Source of the DNA: Kluyvera cryocrescens NBRC 102467
GTDB taxonomy: Bacteria; Pseudomonadota; Gammaproteobacteria; Enterobacterales; Enterobacteriaceae
DNA: 64,000 nucleotides
Direction: 5' to 3'
Assembly: GCF_001571285.1 (NCBI RefSeq)
Contig: NZ_BCTM01000004.1
Coordinates: 97,123 to 161,122, forward strand
Shown: positions 44,034 through 53,060 of the stretch, in pieces
Position numbering within the stretch: the stretch's first letter is position 1
Layout: the number at the start of each line of letters is the position of its first letter
Program-made: the position numbers and the translations under genes
The notes under the pieces: generated by a model
What the model was told of the DNA's origin: nothing
The model's database searches: none
The model's input: the letters and a program-made list of their open reading frames with translations, nothing else

Positions 44034-44840
44034 CTACTCACCGCCCATATCCCCAAGACAAGAAATATACTTCTCCCCCGAAATTTGCACTATCTCATCG
44101 GCATTCTGCGTAATATCTTTCCCTTCAAACGCGCCGTAGAGTTGCTTAAATTTCACCGTACTCAGTCGCTGGATGATGTCGCGAACCGTCGCGGCTGGCA
44201 GCGGCAGGAGGTTAGGGTAACTCCACATAAACGAGACGGCACGTGCGCCGGGAGTGACCTGCACGATGTCGCCGGAAAGTATCACGCCTTCATCTCGCGC
44301 CCAGTACAGAACGCAGCCGCCCGCAAAATGACCGCCGAGGCGGATCACCCGGACATCGCGGGTCAGCTTAAGGGCGTCGCCTTGCCAAAAACGTATCCAC
44401 GGGCTGTCGCGCATGACCCACTGGCGGTCATTGTCATGAAGGTAAATGGGGGCGTTAAATTCCGCGGCCCAATCCTGCATGGTGCTGTAGTAATGAGGAT
44501 GTGATATGGCGATGGCCTTAAGCCCCCCGAGAGAGTGAATGAGCGTTTTGGTGGCGTCATCGAGCGTGGGAATACAGTCCCACAAAATGTTGCCCTCTGG
44601 CGTGCGGAGAATAAATGCGCGTTGGTCGATAGCAAAATCAGGCACGGTACGGAAGCTGAGGAGCGAATCGTCGTGCTGTTGCCACTTATTGGTGTGCGAA
44701 GCGCGAAGGGCGTCAAAATCGACCCATTGTTGACCACTTGCGGGAACATACTGGCGTTCATCTTCACAGATAGGACAATGTGTGGGATGAGTATCGGCTA
44801 TCTCATAGGACGTCCCGCAGGCTTTGCATAATGTAATCAT
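44034..44840 (-). CDS. MBL-fold metallohydrolase-like protein with zinc-ribbon start
   Basis: A 268-residue protein. A short N-terminal zinc-ribbon (LCKACG...HCPICED) precedes a metallo-beta-lactamase-like fold. The metal motif of the fold reads ISHPHYYSTMQDW, a variant of HxHxDH without the usual Asp-His, followed by GGHFAGG and SGDIVQV. Activity is therefore uncertain. The ATG at 44840 has GGAG 6 bases upstream; a start at 44900 is less likely. It is a single-gene unit; the substrate is unknown. Confidence 0.8.
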   Translation of the reverse strand: MITLCKACGTSYEIADTHPTHCPICEDERQYVPASGQQWVDFDALRASHTNKWQQHDDSLLSFRTVPDFAIDQRAFILRTPEGNILWDCIPTLDDATKTLIHSLGGLKAIAISHPHYYSTMQDWAAEFNAPIYLHDNDRQWVMRDSPWIRFWQGDALKLTRDVRVIRLGGHFAGGCVLYWARDEGVILSGDIVQVTPGARAVSFMWSYPNLLPLPAATVRDIIQRLSTVKFKQLYGAFEGKDITQNADEIVQISGEKYISCLGDMGGE

Positions 44841-45009
44841 TCCGCTCTCCTCAATGTGCCGTTTCGCCAGGGGCGCACTCGGTAGGTGCTGTTTCATCAC
44901 GATTTAAACACAGTCAGCCTGGCACACCCGGGTATCGCGATGTGCTTGATTGTGCGGTTGTTGAGCGAGCAGCAGAAATAAAAGGGGGGCTTTTGGCTGG
45001 CGCTAATGA

Positions 45010-45042
45010 CTTTTAAGGGCGCATTTTTAGCACCCTTAAAAG
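45010..45042. terminator. Perfect 10-bp inverted repeat, possible bidirectional terminator
   Basis: CTTTTAAGGG and CCCTTAAAAG are exact inverted copies around a 13-nt spacer (CGCATTTTTAGCA), 53 bases beyond the stop of the 45096 gene. The A/T ends of the arms make it a plausible terminator in either direction. Confidence 0.5.
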
Positions 45043-45095
45043 CGTTTTACTTTACCGTTTGCGAGCTAAAACCCGGCATTGCGCAGGGGCAGAGG

Positions 45096-45890
45096 TTAAC
45101 GGTCAAAAATATCGACGGCGACTTTACCGTTTTTGTGGAACACACATTGCCCGGTGTAGGTTAGCTCATTACCCAGACCGTTCTTCGCCTCAAATTCGAC
45201 CTGGATAGTGCGTTCATCATCCTGGTTAATAAAGTCGGCTGATCCCATCAGGATATGAAAATCCGCGCTGTCCGGATGTTTTAGACGGGATTTAAGCAAC
45301 TGGACGCATTCCCCCATGCTTCCCGGCGCATTTTTCTCCAGGTTTTCACGTTCTGCGGCGCGGCGGGCGGTGTCGCTCATCCCCACGGCGGGAGCATTTT
45401 CGGCGGTATACCATTTTCCAGCGCTGTCTTTCAATTCCGATGCTTTGAAGTGCCATTGGTTGTTATTTGCGCAGTTAACGAAATAACGCACGTTTTTCTT
45501 CGTCGATTCATTCACGATGGCGGCTGTTTCTACCTGGTCGCAGTCCGGGGATTGCGCCACGCGGAAGGCGGCGGAGTGGGTTCCTTTTGCGGCTTCGGCT
45601 AATCCCTTTTTACCCAGCGCTTTGTTCAGCATTGGAAATTGGTCGGGAGTGTAATCGTCGAAGGCGTATTCGGCTATTTTGCGGGTGTAGCCGGTATCAA
45701 CGGCAGGTGGCCTATCTGCCGCGGTCTTATCCTGCGTGGTGTCAGTGGTTGCGGCAACCGGTACCGCCTGTGTACTTGATGCGGAAGGCGGTGCGCTATT
45801 GTCGCTATCGGTACAGGCTTTAATGACCACAAAGGCGATAAACAGAACCACCGCTAATTTTATATATTCTGACTTTTTACTCTTATCCAT
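45096..45890 (-). CDS. Membrane-anchored protein of unknown function
   Basis: A 264-residue product. One N-terminal helix (YIKLAVVLFIAFVVIKA) is followed by a Ser/Thr/Ala-rich linker (about 27-62) and a periplasmic domain with paired Cys (SPDCDQ...VNCANN, GECVQL...GQCVFH). The last 70 residues, with KSRLKHPDSADFHIL, resemble a domain common in small secreted or phage-linked proteins. I do not recognise a function. The ATG at 45890 is the only sensible start. Confidence 0.65.
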   Translation of the reverse strand: MDKSKKSEYIKLAVVLFIAFVVIKACTDSDNSAPPSASSTQAVPVAATTDTTQDKTAADRPPAVDTGYTRKIAEYAFDDYTPDQFPMLNKALGKKGLAEAAKGTHSAAFRVAQSPDCDQVETAAIVNESTKKNVRYFVNCANNNQWHFKASELKDSAGKWYTAENAPAVGMSDTARRAAERENLEKNAPGSMGECVQLLKSRLKHPDSADFHILMGSADFINQDDERTIQVEFEAKNGLGNELTYTGQCVFHKNGKVAVDIFDR

Positions 45891-46092
45891 GTGTGACTCG
45901 TTTTAATAATAGCTACGGCTGTTGTTCTCTGGCCGCTATGAAATAAAGGGGGGATTTCGCCCGGATAATACGCCAATACAATTGGTCTCCTGAGTCAGTC
46001 CGCTGTTAACTTCCCAGAGAGGAGATATCGAAATTGTTCCCGTTTATGATAAATCTACTTGGGTGATGGTGGCAAAATGGAAACCGATAAAA

Positions 46093-46563
46093 ATGAAGAT
46101 AAGACTCGTCTCAGCTGAAGAAGCGGAAGCCTGTTGGAAGATTCGTAATCTCTCTATTCGGCAGGGCTGTCAAACTAGCTATAGCCAGGAGGTCCTCACG
46201 GCCTGGACGCCGGAAGAGATGCCGGAAGGTTACCGAGTGGTGATAAAGGAAAACCCCTTCTTTGCCGTTGATATTACCAACGTTGGGTTGGTAGCTACGG
46301 GCTATCTTGATGTGTCGGCGGGCACCGTGGAGGCGATTTTTACTCTGCCGGATTTTACGGGTAAAGGATTGGCCAGCCAGATTATTACAGCCATTAAAAA
46401 TGAAGCGCGGAGTCGGGGATTTAAACAATTAACCCTCTGCGCAACGCCGAACGCGCAAACTTTTTATGAACGCCATGGTTTTCATTTTATCCAGCAAAAT
46501 ATCTCTCCGTCGCGACTGATTCCGGAAGGTTTGCCCTGTATCGATATGGCTATCAATCTGTAG
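46093..46563 (+). CDS. GNAT-family N-acetyltransferase
   Basis: A 156-residue acetyltransferase. The acetyl-CoA loop is in FTGKGLASQIITAIKNEA (Q/RxxGxG/A pattern), and the family's C-terminal ATPNAQTFYERHGF is present. It probably acetylates a small molecule or protein amine; the substrate is unknown. I chose ATG 46093 (KIRLVSAEEAE), since a GTG at 46063 adds a short basic extension with no motif. Confidence 0.8.
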   Translation: MKIRLVSAEEAEACWKIRNLSIRQGCQTSYSQEVLTAWTPEEMPEGYRVVIKENPFFAVDITNVGLVATGYLDVSAGTVEAIFTLPDFTGKGLASQIITAIKNEARSRGFKQLTLCATPNAQTFYERHGFHFIQQNISPSRLIPEGLPCIDMAINL

Positions 46564-46662
46564 AGGCTATTTCCTCATCGCGACGGATAAACGACCGCCA
46601 TTGCCTAACCCGGTATCAATCCAGTAGTGTTATTGGAAATAAAATAATCATAAAGCGGGCAT

Positions 46663-47607
46663 ATGCATCTGGATTTTCGCCAACTACGCAACTTCGTCGC
46701 GCTGGTTGAATACGGCAGTTTTAATCGTGCGGCGGAAGCGGTCTGTCTGTCGCAGTCGGCGTTCAGCCGCAGCATTCAGGCGCTGGAGCAGAGCGTCGGT
46801 CATCCGTTATTCGACCGACAAAGTAAGCTCCCGACGCTCACATTGCATGGGCAAAAGCTGCTGCCCTACGCGCGGCGCTTTCAGGAACTCAACGTTGAAC
46901 TCAGCAGCCAGCTGCGTGAAGCGGACGATGCGCAAAACGGTGAGGTGGCCTTTGGCTGCGGCCCGGCCCCGGGGGCGCGGTTGATTCCAGCGGCCGTCGG
47001 CGAGTTTCACCGACAGCTCCCGCAGGCGCGGGTGCGCTTTCATATCGATAACTGGTTTGCCCTGCATCATGCGCTGACCACCCAGCAGTATCCGTTCGTG
47101 GTGGCCGATAGCTGGCAGGCCGAACTGGACCCGCAGCTGCGCGTTCAGCCGCTCAGCCCACAGCGCTGCTTTTTTGTCTGCCACGCCGAGCATCCACTGG
47201 CGCAGCAGGGGCCGGTTTCCATTCAGACCATGCTGCGTTATCCCTTCGCCGCGCCGTATTTACCGCCGGGCGTGCGCAAGGTACTGGCCACGCTAAGCCA
47301 GCAGCAGGACTTTACCCCGGCGATCCAGTGCGATCATATCTACGCGCTGCTTTCGACGTTAGCCCATACCGATGCGATAAGTTTTGCCAGCGAAGATGGC
47401 TTCGCACTGTGCCAGCACAGTCATCGGCTGGTGAAGCTGGAGCTGAGCGATTTGCCGGATGAGTGGCGGCTGATGCAGACCCGGTTTGCGATTATCTCCC
47501 CGGTTCATGCGGTGCAGCCACCGCTGGTGGAAAAGCTGATTGAGATTATCCTCCTGCTTGACCGCCAGCATCACAGTTTGAGGCTGGCGCAGGGGGAAGG
47601 GGCTTAA
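46663..47607 (+). CDS. LysR-family regulator, probably of the organosulfur locus
   Basis: A 314-residue LysR regulator. The N-terminal helix-turn-helix (FNRAAEAVCLSQSAFSRSIQ) is followed by the dimerisation helix and a two-lobed effector domain. The stop overlaps that of the SsuA-like gene by four bases (TTAA), convergently. It lies beside a substrate-uptake locus that has no other regulator, so control of that locus is the natural guess. Confidence 0.87.
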   Translation: MHLDFRQLRNFVALVEYGSFNRAAEAVCLSQSAFSRSIQALEQSVGHPLFDRQSKLPTLTLHGQKLLPYARRFQELNVELSSQLREADDAQNGEVAFGCGPAPGARLIPAAVGEFHRQLPQARVRFHIDNWFALHHALTTQQYPFVVADSWQAELDPQLRVQPLSPQRCFFVCHAEHPLAQQGPVSIQTMLRYPFAAPYLPPGVRKVLATLSQQQDFTPAIQCDHIYALLSTLAHTDAISFASEDGFALCQHSHRLVKLELSDLPDEWRLMQTRFAIISPVHAVQPPLVEKLIEIILLLDRQHHSLRLAQGEGA

Positions 47608-48671
47608 CCGGCGTTGGCGGGGTGGCCTTTGCTATCGTACTGCGGCCACTGTTTTTCCAGTTGCTGGGTTTTCAGCGCCTGCTCAACAAACTGGCCGTCG
47701 GCCCACTGGCTAGCGTCAAATGCGCTGCGGATAAGACGGCCCGCTTTCGCCTGCTCTACGCTGCTGCTAAAACTGTCGGCCAGGAACGGGTCGATGCGCG
47801 GCGAGGTGCTAAAGTTAAGTTCCTGCGGTTTTAACTCTTCAAGGAACAGCGCCTGCGGGATCTGGCTCTGTTTGGCCATCTCGGCGGACCAGGCCTGAGT
47901 ATTGGCCGGGTCGCTGATCTCAGCCGCATTTTTCACCAGCACGTTAATAATCTGCTGGGTCGCCTGCGGCCAGCTTTCGATAAAGGTCTGGGTGCCGAGG
48001 AACGCCGCCTGTGTGGTGTTCTGGCGGCCCGAATCACCGCTTTTCACCACCACATCAATCTTATCGCCGCGCAGCGCCAGCAGGGAGACGCCGCCCCACA
48101 CTGCATCCACGCGCCCGGCCGCCAGCGCCGCTTTACCGGCGGTCCAGTCGAGGTTAATCACCTGCAGGCTGCGCTCATTGAGGCCAACGGTCGCCAGCGC
48201 GCGGTCAAAAGCCAACTGATCCGCCGTGCCGCGGTATACCGCCACCCTTTTGCCCTTCAAGTCCGCCAGCGTTTTAATCCCCGAGGCTTTGGTCGCTGCC
48301 AGATACGATTCGGAGCCACGGCTGCCCAGCAGCAGGCGCGTCGGCAGGCCGTTGGCTTTGCCAATAATCGCCGCCAGATCGCCAAGATAAACGAAATCGA
48401 GCTGTTGGTTGGCTAAGGCTTCATTCACCGCCGGGCCCGCGCCTTTGAAAAATTGCCATTTCACTTCCACGCCCTGCGGCTTAAACACCTCTTCCAGTTG
48501 ATGGCGAATATAGGCCATCCCGACCGGCCCCTCGATAAACGGCTGGCTTCCGGCGCTTTGGTCCGGCACGCCGATGCGAATGGTGCGCAGCTCCTCGGCC
48601 TGAGCGCTGGCCAGCAGGCCAAACACGGCAACCAGCGCCAGCGAGGTACGGCTAAAAAATGCTTTCATCAT
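47604..48671 (-). CDS. SsuA/TauA-like ABC binding protein (sulfonate-type)
   Basis: A 355-residue periplasmic receptor with signal peptide (cut near AQA-EE). Family features are IRIGVPDQSAG, WQFFKGAGPAVNEALANQQLD, DLKGKRVAVYRGT and WTAGKAALAAGRVDAVWGG. It resembles the sulfonate/nitrate/taurine receptors, and the C-terminus is longer than in SsuA. It is divergent from the permease-ATPase-arylsulfotransferase genes and should feed that transporter. A sulfonate or sulfate ester is the likely ligand. Confidence 0.85.
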   Translation of the reverse strand: MMKAFFSRTSLALVAVFGLLASAQAEELRTIRIGVPDQSAGSQPFIEGPVGMAYIRHQLEEVFKPQGVEVKWQFFKGAGPAVNEALANQQLDFVYLGDLAAIIGKANGLPTRLLLGSRGSESYLAATKASGIKTLADLKGKRVAVYRGTADQLAFDRALATVGLNERSLQVINLDWTAGKAALAAGRVDAVWGGVSLLALRGDKIDVVVKSGDSGRQNTTQAAFLGTQTFIESWPQATQQIINVLVKNAAEISDPANTQAWSAEMAKQSQIPQALFLEELKPQELNFSTSPRIDPFLADSFSSSVEQAKAGRLIRSAFDASQWADGQFVEQALKTQQLEKQWPQYDSKGHPANAG

Positions 48672-48893
48672 AAGTTATTGCTCCAGTGAGTTTTTTCTCA
48701 CCCTAATAAGCCAATGGGCAAACTGTTAAATGCTTTTATTCGCAAAGAATGGGTGAAAAAAAGCTAAATCAGAGGCGGCGTGCCCGGCAGGCTGAAATGC
48801 ATTCGTTGCATCGGGATTATTCGCTTAACGCAATGGCGGCGCGGCGCAAGGCACGTTTTTATAGCGACATAACTTGCCGATAAGTGGACCAAT
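48672..48893. promoter_or_regulatory. Divergent promoter region of the organosulfur locus
   Basis: 222 bp between the binding-protein gene (minus) and the permease gene (plus). The left half is AT-rich; TGAAATGCATTCGTTGCATCG near 48800 includes an imperfect dyad (ATGCATTCGTTGCAT). This is the expected site for LysR-type control. Confidence 0.45.
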
Positions 48894-50462
48894 ATGTCGC
48901 AGATGATTTTAAGAACAGGCATGACCGGTAGGCCGAGCGTCAGGCTTAACGGCTGGCCGTGGCTGCTGCCGGTATTGGTGCTGTTGCTGTGGTTCGTCGC
49001 CGCGCAGCAGCGCTGGATGCCGGAGCAAATCCTGCCCGCGCCGTCGGTGGTCGCCGAGACCGCGTGGTCGCTGTTAAGCGGCGATCTGCTGGCGCAGTGG
49101 GGATTTAGTCTTCAGCACCTAGCGCTTGGCCTGCTGCTGGGGGCGATAGCCGGCACGCTGCTTGGCGCGCTGTTTGGTCTGGTCCCGGCAGCCGCCCAGC
49201 GAGTCGAGCCGCTGTTTTATGCGCTGGCGCAGATCCCAACGCTTGGGTGGATCCCGCTGTTTATGGTGCTGTTCGGTATCGATAACGGCCTCAAGCTGGC
49301 GGTGATTGTGAAAACCACCGTGGTGCCGATGACCATCAACACTCAGCAGGCGGTCTCCAGCGTGCCGCTGGCGCTCAGTGAAGCGGGGCGGGTGATGAAT
49401 TTTTCCCGCTGGCAGCGGCTGCGCTGGCTGGTGCTCCCGGCGAGTCTGCCCGGCTGGTTTACCGGCCTGCGGCTGGCGCTGTCGCAGGCGTGGGTTTCGC
49501 TTATCGTGGTTGAACTGCTGGCCTCATCGGAAGGGATTGGCTACCTGATGCTCTGGGGGCGTCAGCTGTTTCAGCTGGATATTGTCTTCGTCACCATCGC
49601 GGTCGTTGGCTTCAGCGGCATGCTGATGGAGTGGGCGGCAAACCGCGCCTATTCGCGGCTGGTGTTCTGGCCGCAGCCGGCAGCGGGTCGTCTGGCGTGG
49701 AAACCGCAGGCCAGCTGGCGCGCGCTGCAATTACCCCTTGTTCTGCTGGTGCTGTGGCAGCTCGCGACCCAGTGGGGCTGGATTGATGGGGCATTATTCT
49801 CGTCGCCGCTGGCGGTGGGCGAGCGTTTTGTGCAGGGCGTGGCCAATGGCGAGCTTAGCGCCGCGATGCTGGCAAGCCTCGGTAGGGCGTTGGTTGGTGG
49901 CGCTATCGGTATCGCCAGCGGACTGCTGTGCGGGTTGCTGCTGGCGCTGCGTCCACGCGCCGGGCAGATTTTCACGCCCACCCTTAACGTCCTGCGCCAT
50001 ATCGCGCTGTTTGCCTGGCTGCCGCTGCTGACCGCCTGGGTCGGCAACGATAACGGCGGCAAAATCGTCTTTATTGCGCTGGCATCGTTCTTCCCGATGT
50101 TCTTTAGCACGCTTCAGGCGGTGCTCCAGCGTAACCCGCAGCTCGATGAAGTGGCCCAGGTGCTGCGCTTAAGCGGCCTGACGCGCCTGCGTCGGCTGAT
50201 CCTTCCCGGTGCCGCGCCGGGGATTTTTTCCGGACTTCGGCTGGCGCTGATTTACGCCTGGCTTGGCAACATCGGTGCCGAATACTTCATGTCCTCCGGC
50301 ATCGGTATCGGCAGCCTGATGATCAATGCCCAACAGCTGCTGGATATGCCAACCATTCTCTGCGGCATGGTGCTTATCGGCCTGACCGGTGCGGCGCTGG
50401 ATAAAGCCGGACGTTTACTGGAATTTCGCGCCACCCGCTGGCGTCAACAGGAGCAACGATGA
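48894..50462 (+). CDS. Fused double ABC permease (two SsuC-like halves)
   Basis: A 522-residue membrane protein made of two complete SsuC-like permease units, residues about 20-260 and 275-515. Each half has its own ATPase-contact loop: EAGRVMNFSRWQRLRWLVLPASLPGW... and EVAQVLRLSGLTRLRRLILPGAAPG.... In SsuC-type transporters two identical 260-residue chains form the channel; here they are one chain, so the halves can specialise. The end overlaps the ATPase gene by four bases (ATGA). Confidence 0.88.
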   Translation: MSQMILRTGMTGRPSVRLNGWPWLLPVLVLLLWFVAAQQRWMPEQILPAPSVVAETAWSLLSGDLLAQWGFSLQHLALGLLLGAIAGTLLGALFGLVPAAAQRVEPLFYALAQIPTLGWIPLFMVLFGIDNGLKLAVIVKTTVVPMTINTQQAVSSVPLALSEAGRVMNFSRWQRLRWLVLPASLPGWFTGLRLALSQAWVSLIVVELLASSEGIGYLMLWGRQLFQLDIVFVTIAVVGFSGMLMEWAANRAYSRLVFWPQPAAGRLAWKPQASWRALQLPLVLLVLWQLATQWGWIDGALFSSPLAVGERFVQGVANGELSAAMLASLGRALVGGAIGIASGLLCGLLLALRPRAGQIFTPTLNVLRHIALFAWLPLLTAWVGNDNGGKIVFIALASFFPMFFSTLQAVLQRNPQLDEVAQVLRLSGLTRLRRLILPGAAPGIFSGLRLALIYAWLGNIGAEYFMSSGIGIGSLMINAQQLLDMPTILCGMVLIGLTGAALDKAGRLLEFRATRWRQQEQR

Positions 50463-51202
50463 CCACATCGACTTTGGTCTCTTTTCAGCATGTGCGTAAA
50501 TCCTGGCAACAGGTGACGGCCGTGCACAATTTCAGTCTCGACATTGCCGCCGGTGAACTGGTGGCGCTGGTGGGCAGTAGCGGTTGCGGGAAATCGACCC
50601 TCCTGCGAATGCTGGTTGGCCTGGAATCCGTTACTCAGGGCGATATTCGTATTAACGGCGAACCGGTGACCGGCGTCGGTAAAGAGCGCGGCATCGTGTT
50701 TCAGGAACCGCGCTTGTTTCCATGGCTGAACGTGGTCGACAACGTGATGCTGGGGCTGGCGGATGAAAAACTGAGCCGTGGGGCGAAGCGCCAGCGGGCG
50801 CTGGAAATGCTCGACCGCGTGCAGCTCACCGAGTTTGCCAGCGCCTTGCCCGCGCAGCTTTCCGGCGGTATGGCCCAGCGGGTGGCCATTGCGCGAGGTC
50901 TGGTCGCCCGGCCGCAAATTCTGATGCTGGATGAACCTTTCGGCGCGCTGGACGCCCTGACGCGCCATACCCTGCAACAGGAACTTTTACACATTCATCA
51001 AAGCGCGGGAACCACTACGCTGCTGGTGACCCACGACGTGGAAGAGGCGGTGGCGCTGGCCGACCGGGTGGTGGTGCTGTCGCCGCGGCCGGGGCGAATC
51101 AAAGAGATCGTCAGCCTCGCGCTGCCGCATCCACGCCAGCGTGACGACGCCTCGTATACCGCCGCCTGTCGGCATATTCGCAATCTGATTACTTCTGCCT
51201 GA
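50459..51202 (+). CDS. SsuB/TauB-like ABC ATPase
   Basis: A 247-residue ATP-binding protein with Walker A GSSGCGKST, Q-loop GIVFQEPRLFPW, signature LSGGMAQRVAIARGL and Walker B ILMLDEPFGALD. The family is that of sulfonate, taurine and nitrate importers. It is coupled to the fused permease upstream, and the arylsulfotransferase follows 24 bp downstream. Confidence 0.92.
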   Translation: MTTSTLVSFQHVRKSWQQVTAVHNFSLDIAAGELVALVGSSGCGKSTLLRMLVGLESVTQGDIRINGEPVTGVGKERGIVFQEPRLFPWLNVVDNVMLGLADEKLSRGAKRQRALEMLDRVQLTEFASALPAQLSGGMAQRVAIARGLVARPQILMLDEPFGALDALTRHTLQQELLHIHQSAGTTTLLVTHDVEEAVALADRVVVLSPRPGRIKEIVSLALPHPRQRDDASYTAACRHIRNLITSA

Positions 51203-51226
51203 TTTTTATCTTTAAGGAGCAACAAC

Positions 51227-53011
51227 ATGGGATTTCCTTCCGTTTATCCGACCGGCGCGACTCTTTACGATCCAAAGCGCGCCTGGAGCGGTTACACCCT
51301 TTTTCAGGCCACCGAACACGGCGCGGTGTTGGTGGATATGAACGGCCAGGTGGTGCGTGAATGGCCGGAACTGCACGGTTTTCCGAATAAAATTCTGCCC
51401 GGTGGCGCCATCCTTGGCCACAGCGGCGAGCGCGATCCGCGCTACGGCATGCAGGATATGCTCGACCTCATCCAGGTCGATTGGGAAGGCAACGTCACCT
51501 GGTCATTCGACCGTTACGAGAAGGTGAGCGATCCGGGCAATGAAACGCGCTGGATGGCGCGAGCGCATCACGACTATCAGCGTGCGGGCAACCCGGTGGG
51601 CTACTATGCGCCGGGGCTGGAGCCGCAGGTGGAAGGGGGGAATACCTTGATTCTCGCCCACACCAACCTGGTGAACGAAGACATCTCTGACAAGCTGCTG
51701 CTCGATGACACCATTATTGAGGTCGACTGGCAGGGGAACGTGGTGTGGGAGTGGCGCTGCAGCGACCATTTCCACGAGCTGGGCTTTGACGATGCGGCGC
51801 GGACCGCGTTGTATAACAACCCCAATATGCGTGCCAGCGGTGGCGGGATGGGCGACTGGATGCACATCAACTCGATGTCGGCGCTGGGGCCGAATAAATG
51901 GTATGACGCGGGGGATGCGCGTTTCCATCCCGATAACATTATCTGGGATGCCCGCGAGTCTAATATTATCGCCATCATCGATAAACCCAGCGGCAAAATC
52001 GTCTGGCAGCTTGGCCCGGATTACAGCAAACCGGAGCTCAAGCACATCGGCTGGATTATCGGTCAGCACCACGCGCATATGATCCCGCAGGGGCTGCCGG
52101 GCGCGGGCAATATCCTGATTTTCGATAACGGCGGCTGGGCCGGATATGGCGCACCGAACCCGGCTTCAGCGGATGGGGTGAAAAACGCCTGGCGCGACTA
52201 TTCGCGGATCCTCGAGATTAACCCGCTGACGCTGGACATTGAATGGCGCTACTCGCCTTACGAAGCGGATCTGCCGCAGCCGACCGACTCTTACCGTTTC
52301 TACAGCCCGTATATCAGCAATATGCAGCGTCTGGAAAACGGCAACACGCTGATTAACGAAGGCTCGAACGGGCGTATCTTTGAAGTCACGCATGACCACG
52401 AAATTGTCTGGGAATATATTTCGCCTTACTGGGGCAAGACCTTGAACAACAATATGGTCTATCGCGCCTATCGTATCCCTTACGCCTGGATCCCGCAGCT
52501 GGCGCTGCCGCAGGAGACGCCAATCGTACCGGTGGATGTACGCACGCTGCGCCAGCCGGGCGCGGCAGCCGGGACGGCACAAAGCGTGGTGCGCGTAGCG
52601 GGCGTGCAACCGTACAGTAAAAGCGCCGATGCGCTGTGCGTGGCGACCGACAACGATACCCTACGCCGCAGCCCTAAGCTGTTTCGCGTGGCGGAAAGTG
52701 CCTTTACGCCGGTAAGCTCAGCGGATGATTTGGTGAGTGAAAGCACGATATTGCTGTTTGTCGGTGCCGAGCGTTGCGTGCATTGCCGCAAGCTTTGGCA
52801 ACTGCTGGCGCATGAGAAACTCGCGCGGCAGATTGCGCCGCTGGAAACCCGCTATCTGGATGCCGACCTGCATCAGGAACTGGCCACCCGCCTTGGCGTA
52901 CGCGGGTTGCCGACGCTGCTGATCATCAAACAGGGGCAGCCAACCGACCGTGCCCCGGCACAGCTGTCGGTGGAAAACCTGCACCAGTGGCTGAACGGCG
53001 TCATTGGCTGA
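51227..53011 (+). CDS. Arylsulfotransferase-like beta-propeller fused to a thioredoxin domain
   Basis: A 594-residue protein of two parts. Residues 1 to about 470 form an arylsulfotransferase-type beta-propeller (ASST/Arylsulfotran_2), with repeated sheets such as DWEGNVTWSFDRYE and DWQGNVVWEWRCSD and the motif HHAHMIPQGLP...ILIFDNGG. Residues about 505-594 are a thioredoxin-like domain with Cys517 and Cys520 (CVHC) and the cis-Pro at 562 (RGLPTL). There is no signal peptide, whereas classical AssT is periplasmic with its own disulfide enzymes. The ribosome site is AAGGAG. With the ABC importer it suggests cytoplasmic processing of an organosulfur compound. Confidence 0.83.
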   Translation: MGFPSVYPTGATLYDPKRAWSGYTLFQATEHGAVLVDMNGQVVREWPELHGFPNKILPGGAILGHSGERDPRYGMQDMLDLIQVDWEGNVTWSFDRYEKVSDPGNETRWMARAHHDYQRAGNPVGYYAPGLEPQVEGGNTLILAHTNLVNEDISDKLLLDDTIIEVDWQGNVVWEWRCSDHFHELGFDDAARTALYNNPNMRASGGGMGDWMHINSMSALGPNKWYDAGDARFHPDNIIWDARESNIIAIIDKPSGKIVWQLGPDYSKPELKHIGWIIGQHHAHMIPQGLPGAGNILIFDNGGWAGYGAPNPASADGVKNAWRDYSRILEINPLTLDIEWRYSPYEADLPQPTDSYRFYSPYISNMQRLENGNTLINEGSNGRIFEVTHDHEIVWEYISPYWGKTLNNNMVYRAYRIPYAWIPQLALPQETPIVPVDVRTLRQPGAAAGTAQSVVRVAGVQPYSKSADALCVATDNDTLRRSPKLFRVAESAFTPVSSADDLVSESTILLFVGAERCVHCRKLWQLLAHEKLARQIAPLETRYLDADLHQELATRLGVRGLPTLLIIKQGQPTDRAPAQLSVENLHQWLNGVIG

Positions 53012-53060
53012 TGAGAACTGCCCGGCCCTGGGAGAGAGACTCAGGGCTAGGCGGTGCGTT

